Positions 46,981 through 60,840 of a DNA stretch of 64,000 nucleotides are shown here, piece after piece (the stretch's first letter is position 1; the number at the start of each line of letters is the position of its first letter). This DNA is from Blasia pusilla (lineage: Eukaryota; Marchantiophyta; Marchantiopsida; Blasiales): assembly GCA_050084515.1 (NCBI GenBank), contig CM114272.1:9362001-9426000 (forward strand). The letters run 5' to 3'. Below the pieces are notes generated by a model. It was not told the DNA's origin. It made no database searches and saw only the letters and a program-made list of their open reading frames with translations. Both the position numbers and the translations under genes were made by a program.

Positions 46981-48617
46981 ATGGCGTTGTCTACCATTGG
47001 TGTGAACGCGGTCTCGTTCGGTGCAGGTGACGCTGCGGCCTCTTCGTCATCGATTGGTAGTACGTCCGTGAAGAATTTGGGAGCTAGACAATGTCTGGCC
47101 CTGCCTTCGCTGAGAATTGTTGCGAATTCGCAGGAGACGTTGGGGTTCCGATTTGGGGCCTGGCAACGGGAGGTGGGAAGGATTGCGAGAGCTACTGGGA
47201 GAGGCGATAGCAACAGAGACGATGAGGGCGTCATAAAGGATATGGAGCTTTACTTGGACGATTTGTCTCTGGAGTACGACAGTGTGTGGGATACGAAGCC
47301 CTCTTGGTAGGTCCATTTTGCTTCTCGCGCTGGCTGCGTCGATGGCGTCAGTCGATTCAATGCTCAAGTACTAGATATGATTGATTTGCTCGAGAATGGC
47401 AATTTAGTCTCAGCTCGCCGTGAAGTCTGGTCTCCCATGCGCAAAGAGGCTCTCCTAGAGTTGTTTTATGTCATCACCCCGATTGCAATTTCTATTACCC
47501 CTGTTATTTCTGTTCCCGTATTTCCTTTGGCTTTTTTTTTCTCTTCGGGTCTTCCACCGGGAGGTTTTAAAAAGAGGTGGTTCGAATTGTGGCATCTCTT
47601 TCTCCGTTTTGATCTCCATAGACCGTCTTCTCATATACACTGAAAGTATGTCTCTTTAGGTTTCATCTTGATAGTCAGCTAGTGTAAGAGATCCGCGAGC
47701 CCGAGTCGATGGTTTCAACGGCTTGGAGGACGATGACGTAATGGAATTCGCCCGCCGTAATGCTATTTAACTGGCAGAGTTGTGTACTGGCAAAGCAAGG
47801 AAGCCTCTTGGTCCAATTGGAGCCAAAGGTTCGTCTAGAGGGAAGTTTTCCGATGAAATTAGGAAGTGGTACATAATTTGCATTTCTTAACTTGCTGAAT
47901 TTTACGCCGATCTTCCTTTCACGGCTTCTTCTTTTCCATCTGTCACTCATTTGTCATCCAAGTCACAACTTCGTCAAACCCCTCACCGTGGACGTTTAAA
48001 GTAAGGATCTAGCTATCAGTGTACAGGAACTTCTAAACTTTTGAACTTTTGAGCTTTTTCCTGCTGCAATCACTCACTTTCTCTGTTTTCCTTCCTTGAT
48101 TGCCTTCATGCTCATGTATCTGTGGGCCTTGTACTGGCAGGTGTCAGCCATGGACCATTGTGGGCACAGGTGTTGGGGTCGTGGGCGGGTCCTGGCTCGT
48201 TCTTCATAACCTGTTTGTCACTGGTGGTGTTTCTATGGTCATAAGTTTCTGGTGGTTTAGTTTTCTCTATGCCTACCCACTTGTAAGTCGTGCCTTACTT
48301 CCCCACTCCTTTCATGCACAGACTTGCCACTGTAGAATCCCAGACGTAGACTGCTGCACACCACAGCCTTGCAGGCCTTGCAGGAATCTGTCTCCCATAC
48401 TCCATTCTGTACTGGCTGTCGGTATTAGTGGAATGCATAGTGGTAGCCGTGCTCTGCTTTAGACCGGTTGGATTATGCGACGAGATCCAGAGTTGCTTTG
48501 GTTTGTCTTTTGTTTACTGAAGCAATTTCGTTGCAGGCGTACGCAGAGATGATAGCACAGAGGCGGAAAATGGTGGAGGATGGTAGTGAGGATACCTATG
48601 GTAGGAAAAAGGAGTAG
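46981..48617 (+). CDS. Small membrane protein of cyanobacterial/plastid type (DUF6737-like)
   Basis: Three exons, 46981-47306, 48141-48282 and 48537-48617, join in phase to about 182 residues. The first ~90 residues are Ser/Ala/Arg-rich and resemble a chloroplast transit peptide (MALSTIGVNAVSFGAGDAA). The mature part contains VWDTKPSWCQPWTIVGTG, then two hydrophobic segments (VVGGSWLVLHNLFVTGG and SMVISFWWFSFLYAYP), and a charged C-terminus ending GRKKE. The KPxWCQPWxI word followed by a short two-helix membrane domain is, as I recall, typical of a cyanobacterial and plastid family of unknown function (DUF6737). That name should be confirmed by a profile search. Thylakoid or envelope membrane is the likely site. 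Confidence 0.75.
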
Positions 48618-50778
48618 CTAAACGTATTTGTGCCATGCTCTGGCCAAGTTGGGTTAAACCACCCTAGATCAAGCAATCCACACACCACACCACACCGTAC
48701 ATTGAGGAGTCCAAGAACGAGGGAAGAAAGTCTGCCAGTGAGAATAATAGTTGAAACTGTATCCGCTTTGCCGCCTCCTCTCTGAAAAGCCTCGTGCGTC
48801 CCACAGAACTGATTTATTATTTTGTGCAGTTGATAGATTTTGCCACTCAATTTTGGACCCGATCTGCATGAGTTTGAGAGCATTTTTATCCTTACATTTT
48901 ACCCACATGTTCATCTTTGCCTTCACAACTGAATTATCCTAACATCAGAGAAGGCATGAGCATGTCCTGTCTCCACTTAATTTGACTGGTCTCAAGCAAT
49001 GGCATCGACCCCCATTAACGGGGATTGCAATTTGCTATTTGTAGGCGAGCTGTCTTTTCTACTCTAAGGATGGTGTCTAAGAACGCTAGTCATGTTCACA
49101 GACTTATTAATGTTGAGAACAAATTTCTGCAAACACACCATGAATTTCTGACGACAGATACCAAATAAGCCAAGAAACGTGTCAAAAAATCTGAGATTGC
49201 CTTCTCAAAGTAAAGGATGTACAAAAGACTGCAATTGCAATGGCGTAAGTATCTCCTGCTAAGTATCGTCCACTGAGCGGGCAGTGTTTGAATTTCAGAA
49301 CGTCCAAGTGGGATTTGTCAGCACGTCCATGTCTCAGTTTGTTTTCCTTGCAGGATCGGAGATTAAGGCAGCCATAACCACTAGTTATTTCCAAATTATT
49401 TTGGGTCGCTGGCCGAGTTGGTATCTGTCGATTCGGGACTACGGGGTTCGCTGAAATTCTATGTGCGAGAGTTTATGCGAAACCTAAGTGAAATTTGAAG
49501 TTCTCAAATTTGGTGCAGGATGACTGAGATCGTATGTTTAATATCGATGCTGTGTGTTAATTAAACAGTACAAAAGATGGTAAATTTGTGGCAAGATCCC
49601 GGGTAGTATGTACTTGTTGCCAACCGGTTTACATGGATTCTGATCCTCGAATATGGCCTTTCTAACCCCATGGCCTTGATCGCTCGATTGAGAATCTCAT
49701 GTGCGGCGTTGATGTCGCACATACACCAATCTATCGTATGCACATGTATACTCATTATTCGTCTGATAACTTTTGAGGGCAGTCGTTGGTATAGTTGAAA
49801 TCCGCTTGTGAGGCAGTTTCTTACTATTATTAGGACCGGTCTACGAGAGTGAAAGTCTACAGGGCAAGGGTCCGATCCATTCATATCCCAAACCCGTTAA
49901 TCCGCACTGAGCAATGGATCGCGCACATGAATCAAGGGATAGAACAGATCGCCATAACTGCACTAGTTACAGCACTTGTCGAATCCGGTTGCCACGTGTA
50001 CGTTGCGCGGTTACTTGCACAACTCTCCTATGAGCAGGAACTGTACCTCATAGTTGAAACTGCTTATAGACTGCCCACAAATTGACGTCTAAGTCCTAAC
50101 CCAGAGCTATCATCCATGTCCCAACTGCTTGCAGTCAACTGATAATTTGCTATGCAGTGGGGCGGATCTGTGTGTAAGAACTGAAGCTCCAGATGCAGTC
50201 GCTTACATCCACACTCGCAATTTCCAGTACGAACTACACATAAATTGAGACACTTACAAAAGCTGGTATTTCTTAAGCCCATAGATGTGCGAAGAGAGAG
50301 ATCTAACCATTCACCGTAACTCTGACCCCCAGCCCATCCAAGGTACAAGGCCTTGTTCCTATCTTGGCGGGGACAAGATTACCAAAAAGTAAGTGATTGG
50401 CCATATTGTTCTTAACAAAAATGTGAAACAGAAAATGACCTCCAGGAACCCAGTCCTCACTACACGCCCATCTTGGCTCAGCAATCTGCACATCTCCCCC
50501 TCTCAACGTGAAGAGCCTGGTCCTATCACTTAAGTGACCATGACCTTTTTGGTGGCATCTTCACTTGAGTTTACTCACATTAAGTATGAATGATGAAGGT
50601 TTTACCCTGATATCCAAATACAACGGCCCTCACTTGCAAGATGCCATCCAATAAAAGGCAATTCTTATTTTCGCTGCTCTACTTGCTCTCTCTTTCAATT
50701 ATATTACAGCCTAACGGTGTCGATCATTCAAGGTCTTCTTTACGAGTGCAAACTGAAAGGGAGTGAAAACATACCCGC
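48618..50778. other. Intergenic stretch between two converging genes
   Basis: 3' flanks of the plastid-type gene (+) and the CNOT10 gene (-). Open frames are short and unlike any known protein. No tRNA, repeat array or LTR landmark was seen. Confidence 0.55.
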
Positions 50779-53700
50779 TTAATCCCTCTGCCACAGCACT
50801 TTATTAGGACTGACTACACATAAATGACGGCAATGCTTGAGCATGGTGATTGCCTCCTCTCTTTGACCTCTCAAGAGTTCTACATATACTACAGCTAACA
50901 CAGCTAAGGGATTTGAAGGGGCTATAGTAACAGCCTGTGTTGCCCATTGATGGGCCTGTGAAAGATCTCCTTGCATCACGTGTACTGCTGCCAGGTTCAC
51001 ATAAAGAGAGGCACGCGTACGAGAACAAGACATTTTAGACACATTCAATACATCAGGTAAAGCCCCACTAACTACAGTAAACGGATTGATACTGGTACTG
51101 TCATCCCCATCACCACTCGCTTCACTGTTATCACCACTCTTCCACTTCTGTCCATCTTCTTCACCACCTATTGTGTTTTGATCACCTACAGAGTATTCAA
51201 CTAAACACACTGACAAGTGATCTGCAGCTTCTCTTGGTCGATCCAGGAGGCACAAAGCTTCAGCTGCATACAAGCGTGCCAAAAATGTATAGATCTGTGA
51301 ACAATCTGGTAAAGAGAGTAAAATGGAAACCGTTTTGAGGGCTTGCAAGGGATTCTGGAGGCACAACTCAACGTATATCAAATCGACTAGCACACTCTGA
51401 CGGATTAGAGCATGTTCTTTCTTTTTCTCCTCTTCATACGCTGCAATTGCTGCTGTAATGGTCCCACTGGTGCCACTAGTAACTTTGGTTTCTTTACCAT
51501 CGCCACTAGGACTGACTTGAGAGCCTGTGCCCCCGGTACCGTTGTTAGTGTTACCCTTCTTCTCACTTGTCCCATTCTTTTGATTCTGGGAGTTCGCCAT
51601 GGAGTTCGCAGATTCATCACCATCATTACTCTCATCAGCTTCTGCTTCTACTGCAGCTTCCATTTCTTCTGCTTTTGCATCACGTTTGTCCAGAAGATGG
51701 AGTGCCAATTGTAGACAATGTCGGGCAAATGTCATAGAAAGCTTGTGCGGCTTACCTGGTGAGAAGGTAATCTCCCCGTTTACTGTTCTCTCAAAATTTA
51801 CCTCTTCCTCACCCTTCAATGACTCGATCTCAACTCCATTACTTGCAATTGGGTTCAAGCTTCCTGCTGGCAAGACAACCCGCCTCCATTTTCCTTCTCC
51901 AATAACCGAAACTTTAATGTCATCCTTCTTTACCACAGGACTCTCTGTGGTGGGTTCTAGTAGACCTTTCTCCTGAGCCAAAATACAGCACTCAGCAAGG
52001 CGAAGCCACAGCAGTGGTTGATTGTAGTACAAGGAACCAGCTTCCTGAAAGCAGCATGCAGCCAGTATAGGGTTGCCACAAATAAGCTGTTGTAAGCCAG
52101 CATTGTACAGGATTGACAGAGATTTATCTTGTGAAAATGTGTTCACTTTCACAGGAGACGCCTTGCTCAGTGCAGCATTTGTCAATAAAGCCTTCCGGAA
52201 GAATACAGCTGCTGTTTGATCCTTTCTCAATTGATGGTGGATACAGCCAAGATTGTTAAGAAACATGGATGTCATCCCTGATTCCACACGACTGCTGCAG
52301 GTTGTCAAGAGCTTGATAGCTTTCCTGTAATTTGCTCGAGAATACTCTAATTGAGCTTTGAGGAGCAATGCCGTCACGAGATCCCGGGACAAGTTCAATG
52401 CTGATTTCACCTCCCTTTTGGTTGCCTTCAGGTTACGTGTCAGCATCAGAAGTCGTACTTTGTATAGATGCAACATCAACTTCAGATCCATCACCGGTGC
52501 TGGGAGAACTTTATCAATGTTAGGCATACTAGACAAACCAGTTGACACTGGTATAGGAGCTGCACTCCGCACCCCATGAGACCCTTCCACATCTAAAGTT
52601 AGGCTTAGAGCTTCTTCGTCCAGAACATCCTCTGAAGAACAACGAGTCAGCCCCAACTCTCCAGTTGAGCTCGGAACCAGGACAGAGGCCCCACCAGAAG
52701 ACAGGATATTATTGTTATCAACAGAGCTCAGGCTACCACCTGCAGCAGTCAACAGCTGTGTTTGCATTCCTGGCTGGGATTGGGCAGCAGCACCTTCTGT
52801 AGGAGAGATCAAGTAGCCAAAGGCCTTCTCCATGGTTTGTAAGACAGCCTGCCAAAAGGAATCCAAATTAAAATTATTTCAACCCTCTGATGCATTATCC
52901 AGGTAGAACTACTACAAGAAGAAAGAAGATGAATGCTCTTCTCAGTTCATGCAGAAACGAAGAGCCACCAATCTCTGCTTCATACAGATGACCAATGCGA
53001 TTCTTCACAAGCTTTGAGAGCATAATCATGCAAGAAATTCAAACACCTTCAAACCCAGATGCTACATATAATGAAATAAGTAAGGAATCCAACAAGACCC
53101 AGGCTCCAACCTGTAGCACAGGCTAACAAAAAGCAGGCACATGAGTACTCCTGCTCCACTGTAGAATTATTGAATAGAAAAGACAATCATAAAAGGACTT
53201 GGAACTCATAGAAGCTTTGGCATCATTTCTTAGAACATCCAGGACGTATTGTTATACACCCCACCCGTATATCTTCATATGCAATACATGTGTCAAGGAA
53301 ACAGAAGTGCTTACTGCTGCCTTTTCAGGTTGACCAGATGCTAGCGTGATATCCAACATCAATAGGCACACTCTTAAAGCTGCTGTCTGTCAGAAAGAAA
53401 CAACAAATGTCTGAAAGAGTCAATGATTCACTTCAAAATGTAGACGACTCATAGTGTCAGCCAAAGGTCTACCTTGGAATGACTAAAACTTATCGTAGAA
53501 ATTTGTTCACGTCTGGAACCCAACCAACTTCAGAAAGTTGGATTCAAACTGCTTGGAGTAAGAGAACTCCAGGTTAAACATCTAACTGGAAGGTTGGTGA
53601 GCAGTAGCTCAGGCCCTTACCAGCACTTGAGGCAACCTCCAAGACTCTCTTCGGAGACTTACTTCTAGAAGGAAACTTCGAGTCTTAAGGCATGACCAGT

Positions 53701-55913
53701 CCACATCAGAAAAGGTGTGGGGTGAAAGAGGGACCCTGAACTCTCTATATGGGAGCAAGAATTCAAAACTCCACGTGACAGAAAGCATCACTTGAAGGAG
53801 CTGGAAAGAGTATACTGCACACTTTCATCATATCTCGAGTGGGTGACAAAAGAGATCACAGGCATACCTCATCAATGGGTTCAATGTTCAAGTACAGAGG
53901 TTCCAACACTGCTAAAGCTGCAGCATACTGTTGCAAATGATACAGAATGACTGCCTGCACATCAGATTTCAAAACACTAGATCAGATGTCAGAATTAAAT
54001 TCGCAGCAGATACAAGTTTCTATCAAGTTCTTTCCTTGATCCATTTCCGAAGGTTCACTGCAACACAATATGAAGCAAGATTGCAATCAATTGGAAGTGA
54101 ATATCAACTATCTTCATTTCCTTGGGTGTAAATCACCACAGTGAAGCTAAGACTGGAAAAAAAGGATTCCAACACATGGTATAATTGAATAAACAGCTTC
54201 ATGCATCATCAAGGGTATCACATGCAGAGAATCTCTTCTAAAATTGCCCTGGACAGCAGCTTTACTCACAGTATTTAAATTGGGAATAGAGGTGTCATAA
54301 TCTTCCATGTAGGCAACTGTATCTCCCACTACCCCTGCACCAGTTGATGGGAGTGATTGTGGCTGGCCTCCACCCACAGAGGCAGCACTGGCCCTGGAGC
54401 CAGCAGAGCTTGCACTTATGGAAGGTGTTCCGATTCCCTCTAGCTGCTCCTCAGCAGCTCTAGCAAGCTCCTCGCTCCTGCCCTTAAGTGCCAACGGATC
54501 TTCTGAATTAGAAGTGATGAGAAACAGATTCAGCAGTAAAAAAACTGAAGCTGAAACTTCTGACATCCACAACAGCAATAAGACCTAACAAAAAAATCTG
54601 CTCTGGAACCTCATAACAATAATACCACTTACAGCTGAAAGTTTCTACACAATCCCAACCTTCGAATTTGACAAATTCAAGAATTCTTCAGCATTTTGTG
54701 CATATGTCTACTTGTAGACCTTGAAATGTAGTCACAAACTCCCCACCTCCATTAGGCTTGTGGAAGGTTCTAGATTCGTGGGATTCCAGAAACAACCCAA
54801 ACAGGTCACTTGCATTACATCGCTTCAGGTCATTGGAATTGGGAATGTTTGTCTTTAGAACTGACATTACCTCCGCAAAGTTGGGTAAATTTGAATTATA
54901 GTGTAATCAATCTACTGTAGGTCCCCCCAGGAAAGTACTGGTAGGTTTCCCCTCACATGGTGGTATGCAACATACTGTGCTGATCCTTACCACCACGTCC
55001 TAATTGATGTGCGAGCAGTACATACTCCCATTGAACCTCAATATCAAGTGGACCCTTCTGGCTAAGGAACAAATCCACTTTCCGAATCAGAGGACCCTGT
55101 AACTCTCACTACTCCATCTAAAATCGTCAATCAACCCACCTCATCATCACGGAGAAGACAAATTCAATTGACAAAACAGAGAATGGGTTCCGTTTTCTTT
55201 GAAGATATGGAATTTCTCATATAATTAACAGACATAGGCGACAGCGAGGTTCGATTCAACCCTAAAATGTTTATGGAAAGTAAGACAGTAGGCGAGCTTT
55301 AGACACCAACCTTGACGTTGGCAAGGACGTCAAGTAGTTTTTGAGGATCAGTGCAACCATCCCGGTAGTACTCTGCAACTGCGATGTTGTGCAAAACCTG
55401 CGCCAACCCAAATGTATGAGAAAAACCAGTGAGATCGGACTCGCCCTTCCGCTGGACATTTCAATGGACATGCTACTCGTTAAGGCTCAGCCTGCGCCAA
55501 AGCCGCTGATGCATAACCTCCTATCGAAAAATTACATTTGAATTGGCACAATGTGCTATGCACTGGTCAACGAGGCTGAAGAAATTACCATTTCAGTTCG
55601 TGTGGCAGTAACAATCAGAGAACGAACAGATATTAAGCGCATGTCTAGGAGGTTTCATCATTTTTCATTTCGTTCGGAAAATTGAGGCTGAAACGGAGCA
55701 ACGAAAAACAACGTCCTAGCAACCGACCTTGGGATCGTCCTCTTTCTTTCGCAATAGCTGTTGTAGCACCGCCAAGCATTCGGTGTACCGTTGCGCTTGG
55801 AACAGCAGCGCAGCGTCCTTCGCCTGTCCTGCCACGGGAGACGAAGGAGGAGGCCGCACCTCATCCGGCTGCTGCGACAAGCTCGCGCTAGTCGCCGAAT
55901 CGTTAGCATCCAT
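50779..55913 (-). CDS. CNOT10: CCR4-NOT complex subunit 10 (six exons)
   Basis: TPR-type scaffold of the CCR4-NOT mRNA deadenylase. In animals CNOT10 pairs with CNOT11 on the CNOT1 N-terminus. Exons on the minus strand: 55728-55913, 55311-55397, 54270-54482, 53868-53954, 53315-53386, 50779-52848. All join in phase, giving about 904 residues (human 744). Family words are CLAVLQQLLRKKEDDPK, LHNIAVAEYYRDGC, RSEELARAAEE, AVLEPLYLNIEPIDE, MLHLYKVRLLMLTRNLK, SQLEYSR-like KAQLEYSRANYRKAIKLL, LNNLGCIHHQL, and near the end SLYVNLAAVHVMQGD and APSNPLAVLAVVYVELLRG. Low-complexity inserts (EADESNDGDES, NNGTGGTGSQ) explain the extra length. The start is the ATG at 55913, after a GC-rich leader. The acceptor of the third exon (CTTAAG) is weak. 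Oddity: five short exons precede one uninterrupted 2,070-base terminal exon. Confidence 0.93.
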
Positions 55914-56260
55914 CGCGAATTCCTGGACTTCCACCGGAGACGCCACAACCTACATGCGTCAATCGGGCCCGGATCAAAAACTTCCTACTCGGGTCAGCGT
56001 GTTGGCCGCTCGCGCAACCCCAACAGCAACCCCTCCCGAACATCAAAACTCCGCTCGAGCTCTCCTCCCCTGTCCCTCTCCGTCTCGTCTCCCTCTCCCA
56101 ACCCTCGCACCTTCCTCGACGTACTACTCCACAAGTGTGTAACGCCTTCCGCACGCTCCCGGGCCGGCGTTGGGTGGGGAAACCCTTGACGTGCATTTCG
56201 TCGAGTCTTTGTAGCTGAGAATTCAGCAGTTCCCCCGGCTACATTTAGGGGCACGCGGAT
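55914..56260 (-). promoter_or_regulatory. Probable promoter / 5' UTR of CNOT10
   Basis: GC-rich DNA immediately upstream of the CNOT10 start, in a frame open for about ten codons before the ATG but without another ATG. Overlapping frames on both strands are composition-driven. A short direct repeat (GGCTACATTTAG at about 56237 and 56297) lies just beyond. Confidence 0.4.
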
Positions 56261-58893
56261 ATTTCACATGTGAACTTGGCGTTAACCACATCCTCCGGCT
56301 ACATTTAGCCGAGGACGCGTGGGCCTTCGGTGGTAGTACTTTCCACCTACTTACTACTAGAGCTACTCAAATCCGGATTATGGCCTACTTCGCAAGTTCG
56401 GAGGCTCCGGGTGCCCGCTTGGAGAAACGGCCATCCGGCGCTTTCATAGGGAGTCTGAAAGAGGATTTTGTCCTTTTAGATGATATTGTTCTTCATTTTT
56501 AATTTTTTTTAAAAATTTACTCTTACTAAATTAAAATTCATAATGTCACTTTTCTTTAATAAAATAAAATCAATACTAGTAAATTTTAGGTATTAAATAA
56601 AACAAAACTAGAAATCGTTCTGAATTCAACGACAATTAGTAATTAATTTAATATTAGAATGGGTGATAATAAATATTAATAAAATATAATAAATAACCAA
56701 AATTTTTATTATTTTATCTCAATTCATATTTTATGAAAAAAGGAAATAAAAATTTAATGGAGGAGTATTTTTTTAAAATTTTATGGAAAGATAAAATTAC
56801 TTAGTGTATTGGGATATCATTTAAATTTGAAAGGAGGATTGTAATTACTAAGAACAATGAAAAATTATTACTCTTAAAATTCTAGAAAATGGAAATTATA
56901 TTTAAAATTTGAAATTAAATAGTATGATCATTTTTTGAAATAATTTTATTAATTCAAATATTATATTTTTGGAAAGGAAAATAAATTTTATTGGAAAAGG
57001 AAAACAATTTCGTTAATTAAAATTAACTAAGATTTTGTTAGTGAATATTATTTTGGTGGGAAGAATGGAAGGGTAAGAATAATTATTGTTTGAGCTTTTC
57101 CGGAGGAGTGAAATTATTTAGGGCAGATGGATGGTATTTAAAGGTGAAATTTTCTTACTCTTTTAAGATTGAAAAAAGTGGAAATTAAACTTAAAATTTC
57201 AAATTAAATTAAAAATTAAAATTTTATTATTGACACATTTTTTTAAGGTCATATTGACATGTAGTACTTGGACAAAAAAAAATGTTTCACGTGTTATGGG
57301 CAGGAAGAAAAAAGTTTGAATTTGTGTGCGGCATCCTTAATCCATTCACTAACAAAAGCTCTTCAAACGATTTTTTAATTTTTGTGCATCACACGGGTAT
57401 CTTACTAGTATTTCATATCCTCCCCCCCCTTACTTTGTACCCAATAATGGAAAAGATTGAAGACATGCACACATGGCAATATGAGATTTGTTTTCACATG
57501 GAGCTTTGATGATGAAGATAGACATAAACAAGTTCAAGCCCATATTATAGAGCAAGAATTTTCAAAAAAAGAACTCAAAGACTTCAATGTAAATAGATAA
57601 AAATTCTATTTAGTATAGGGAAAAGCAATAAAAATGTTAAGGGAGGCAAATAAAGATGTTCTTTCCATTAATTAATTTCTTTAAATATGAGTATGATAAT
57701 GATACCAAAAATGTATGTTCCATGAATAGTTTTGATCTTTTTATAGCTAGTAAGCATTTTTTCTAATAGTATGACTAGAAATGTAGGAGGATGAGGGGAT
57801 GGAAGAAATATAAACCTGCAATTAGCTATGCTTCATCCAAACATCCACTCAATGATACACACTACGGTAACAACAAGAGAAAGTTTGCAATATTCTCTCA
57901 ATATGTGTGATCTCCGATCAATCCTAGCCCACTCTTCAAGAGAGTATGCAGGCTTAGTGAATGCATTCTACAGTGTATCACGGATCCCAAAGTTGATCCA
58001 AACCAAAGAAGATAAGCTCGAAATGAGCTTCAACCGAGGTATTACCCCCTTGGGCATCTCCATGGGTGACCTATACAAACAGGGAACCTCCTCCTAGCAT
58101 GTCATCAATGACCTAGAGTACACAAGATACTAACTCCATAACCACTACATATGTGGTCCTCTCATAAGACCAACTATCACTCAACTACCAACTAACCCTC
58201 GATCTTATAGGCCCAAGTGGCTCTACACAAAGGATGAGAGGGTCAACCTCTCCAAGATTTTCATGCCTCATAAAGGGAAGAATGACTTACGCTTGTATGT
58301 CATCTTCTAAGTGAAATGAGATGTTGTTAGAGAACTTGTCATAATTGTCTTTAGAAAATTGCATGAAGTAATTTAACAACCACATGGAGAAAAATTTATA
58401 AGTAACATTGATACACAAGTACCAACTGGATCAATCGTAAGAGATTTTATTATGACAAGTTGGGTATTATATAAGAACTTTCATATGTTTTCCTAAATTA
58501 GAAACACTTTTGTTAAGCCAAAATGAATTGCTTTCCAATAAATAAGTAGATCTTACTGGTATGGAAAGTGGGATTATTGAGGAGAGCACAAGGTTTTCAA
58601 TTATCCAATGTAAAAGCACAGTAGAATAGAATTAAGAGGCAAGAATATCTTGCTAGGAAAAATCTTTCCATCAAAATATGTAAAATAGTGTACTTCTAGT
58701 TTGCATGTCTACGAGGAGCAATAATTTTAGAAATTGGCATATCATAATAGAGTGTTGAACGAAAACAGAAAAAAAAACCCGTGTAAAACTATTGGAAAGA
58801 AGGGACATAATAGGCATCCATACTTAGAGGTAAACAAGGAGAGGGAGAAATAAAATTTTCTAGTTAAAATGAATACTAAGAAACTACACACTA
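56260..58893. other. AT-rich gene-free stretch
   Basis: Very AT-rich from 56480 to 57260, then mixed repeat DNA. No coding similarity. It holds one Helitron-like end at 57408 and leads into the LTR at 58894. Confidence 0.6.
57280..57408 (+). mobile_element. Non-autonomous Helitron-like copy, 3' end
   Basis: The end reads GTGCATCACACGGGTATCTTACTAG followed by T at 57409. The interior matches the copy at 44600-44770 (GGCAGGAAGAAAAAAGTTTG, CTCTTCAAACGATTTTT), so this is the same family on the same strand. The hairpin is partly degraded. The 5' limit is not determined. Confidence 0.4.
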
Positions 58894-59367
58894 TGTCGTG
58901 CGAATCCACATCGTCATACAACATACATCGCTGACATACCATACTCACCTACGTACATAACATAGACGAGAGCATCCACAAACATAAGTGTACCACAACT
59001 GAAATCTGTGAAAGACCTATTATCATAAAACACATATAGAATCACATACAATCGAGCCAAACCTACTCCACGATGAGAGAATCAAGGTTGAAGCTTGCGG
59101 GAACCACCATAGCCAAGAGTTCTACTCACTACCAAGGCTAACTCCCAACGCAACAGGCTCAACTCAAAGAATTAAATGTTCTTTGAGTGCACTCCATATT
59201 ATATCCTCCAACCTAAGAGCGGGCCCTACTGGAAAAGTCACCCTCAACGGAGTAACCCCCAAACCTATGTATGAAACCGCATCTCTATCTAGACACTACG
59301 GCCCTACATAAGGTACGGACTTTATTGGCACACTATACTCTACGACATAATCCGTATGGTCATTACA
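58894..59367 (-). repeat. 3' LTR of the right-edge element
   Basis: On the minus strand this begins TGTAATGACC and ends TTCGCACGACA, 474 bases. Its last ~105 bases (near 58894-58997) are nearly repeated at 59368-59477, between the LTR and the polypurine-like run, as in the other two copies. It is shorter and different in the middle from the 634-base LTRs, so it is a separate subfamily. Confidence 0.7.
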
Positions 59368-59657
59368 GCTGTCGTGCGAATCCACATCGTCATACAACAT
59401 GCATCGTTGACATACCATACTCACCTACATACATAACATAGATGAGAGCATCCACAAACACAAGTGTACCACAACTCGCCCCCCTAACTGGCGGTTAGGT
59501 CCCTCTAACTCCTAGGTAGCCCTATACATCTACTACATACTATACACCTTCGTAGGTGCACGAATCAGAAGGCCAGGTGATAGGTTGCCCCATAGTTAGT
59601 CGCACATTTTTAATCCATATCATGCAAAGATCAAGTCATCTACCCCTCCTAAGTACA

Positions 59658-60840
59658 TCAAGGACAAACCCACCTTCCAGTAGGAACAACATCCATACGT
59701 GGAGTCAAACACATCATGTGCCAACCCCTAGAACACCGATCACACACCAACATACGGGCTGCGTTACCAGGAGACCCACACAACATACACCTCAAGCTAG
59801 CATGTATCATGGCCAAGCTTGGGTCAACAGTACCATCCACATTTGGAAGATGACATGGCGCACAATTATGCACATGGTCCTTCCAAAAAACTCCAAAAGC
59901 TAACACCTCTCACACTCGTAATATTGGTGCGGCCTGCCGTCACATCCAACGTTTCCGGTGCAATCTGCTGCAAATAGACATAGTCCCCCACATGGAACCT
60001 ACGAATCAATGGTCGATAACCTCCACCCCGAATGGTTGCATATCGCAACGTATCCCTATGTTGAGCAATGGCAAGATTCTCAAAGGCTGTTGGCATAACT
60101 CTCCGAAGGAACTTTGCCCCCTGAGAACACACTCTCATCCACATCTCTGGGTCGTCAAGGTTCACCACCTTACTAGACTCCCGACGAATTGTTGTTGGCA
60201 AGTCTGGATCTCGGCCGTATAACAGAAAATAAGGTGAGAAGGAAGCCAAGGATGCTTGGCAACTGAATATCCCATGGCTAACCATGGCAACTAAATATCC
60301 CAATCTCCAAGATGCCCTTCTATACCCTATGGCTAACCATGGCAACTGAATATCCCAATCTCCAAGATGCCCCTTCTGTAGGCCATACTTGCGCAATGCC
60401 CTCTTCACCGTCTGAACCACACGCTTAGCCAAACCATCCACCTCTGAATGATCTTGAGACGTGGTCCGATGATCAATCAACGCCTTGTCACACAAGACCT
60501 GAAACTCACCCTGAAACTCTGTACCCTGGTCGGTCAGCACTTCAGTTGGTGCACCAAAATAACTAAACACTCTATCAAGAAACGTATACGCCGTTCCCTC
60601 ACTTGCCTTGTCAGGTAATGCCACCAACTCAATCCAGTTGGAGAAGTGCTCCACCATCACCAACACATATCGATGATGTCGTACAGTCAACGGTAACGGT
60701 CCCGCAGAGTCCATACTCCAACAGTAATCCAACCCCATAATAGGCAAGGGGTGTAACTGTGGTGTAGGGGCATTGAATGATGCCCTCATCCGGTCACAAA
60801 CCATACAACGTGACGCCAACTGATGCACCTGAGTATGCAT
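59658..60840 (-). pseudogene. Integrase with PHD finger, second copy
   Basis: The frame 59866-60840 has the zinc-finger CMVC, the first Asp in WSMDSAGPLP, the second Asp in VLTDQGTEF, and DGLAKR with Lys (60424-60426) where the catalytic Glu is expected. A duplicated stretch of about 60 bases (near 60270-60360) repeats the WLAIGY segment. After a frameshift near 59880, the frame 59658-59906 carries the tail and PHD finger (CMLC, CDRC, WHMMC). It stops at VCP, so the last Cys is missing. Confidence 0.8.
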
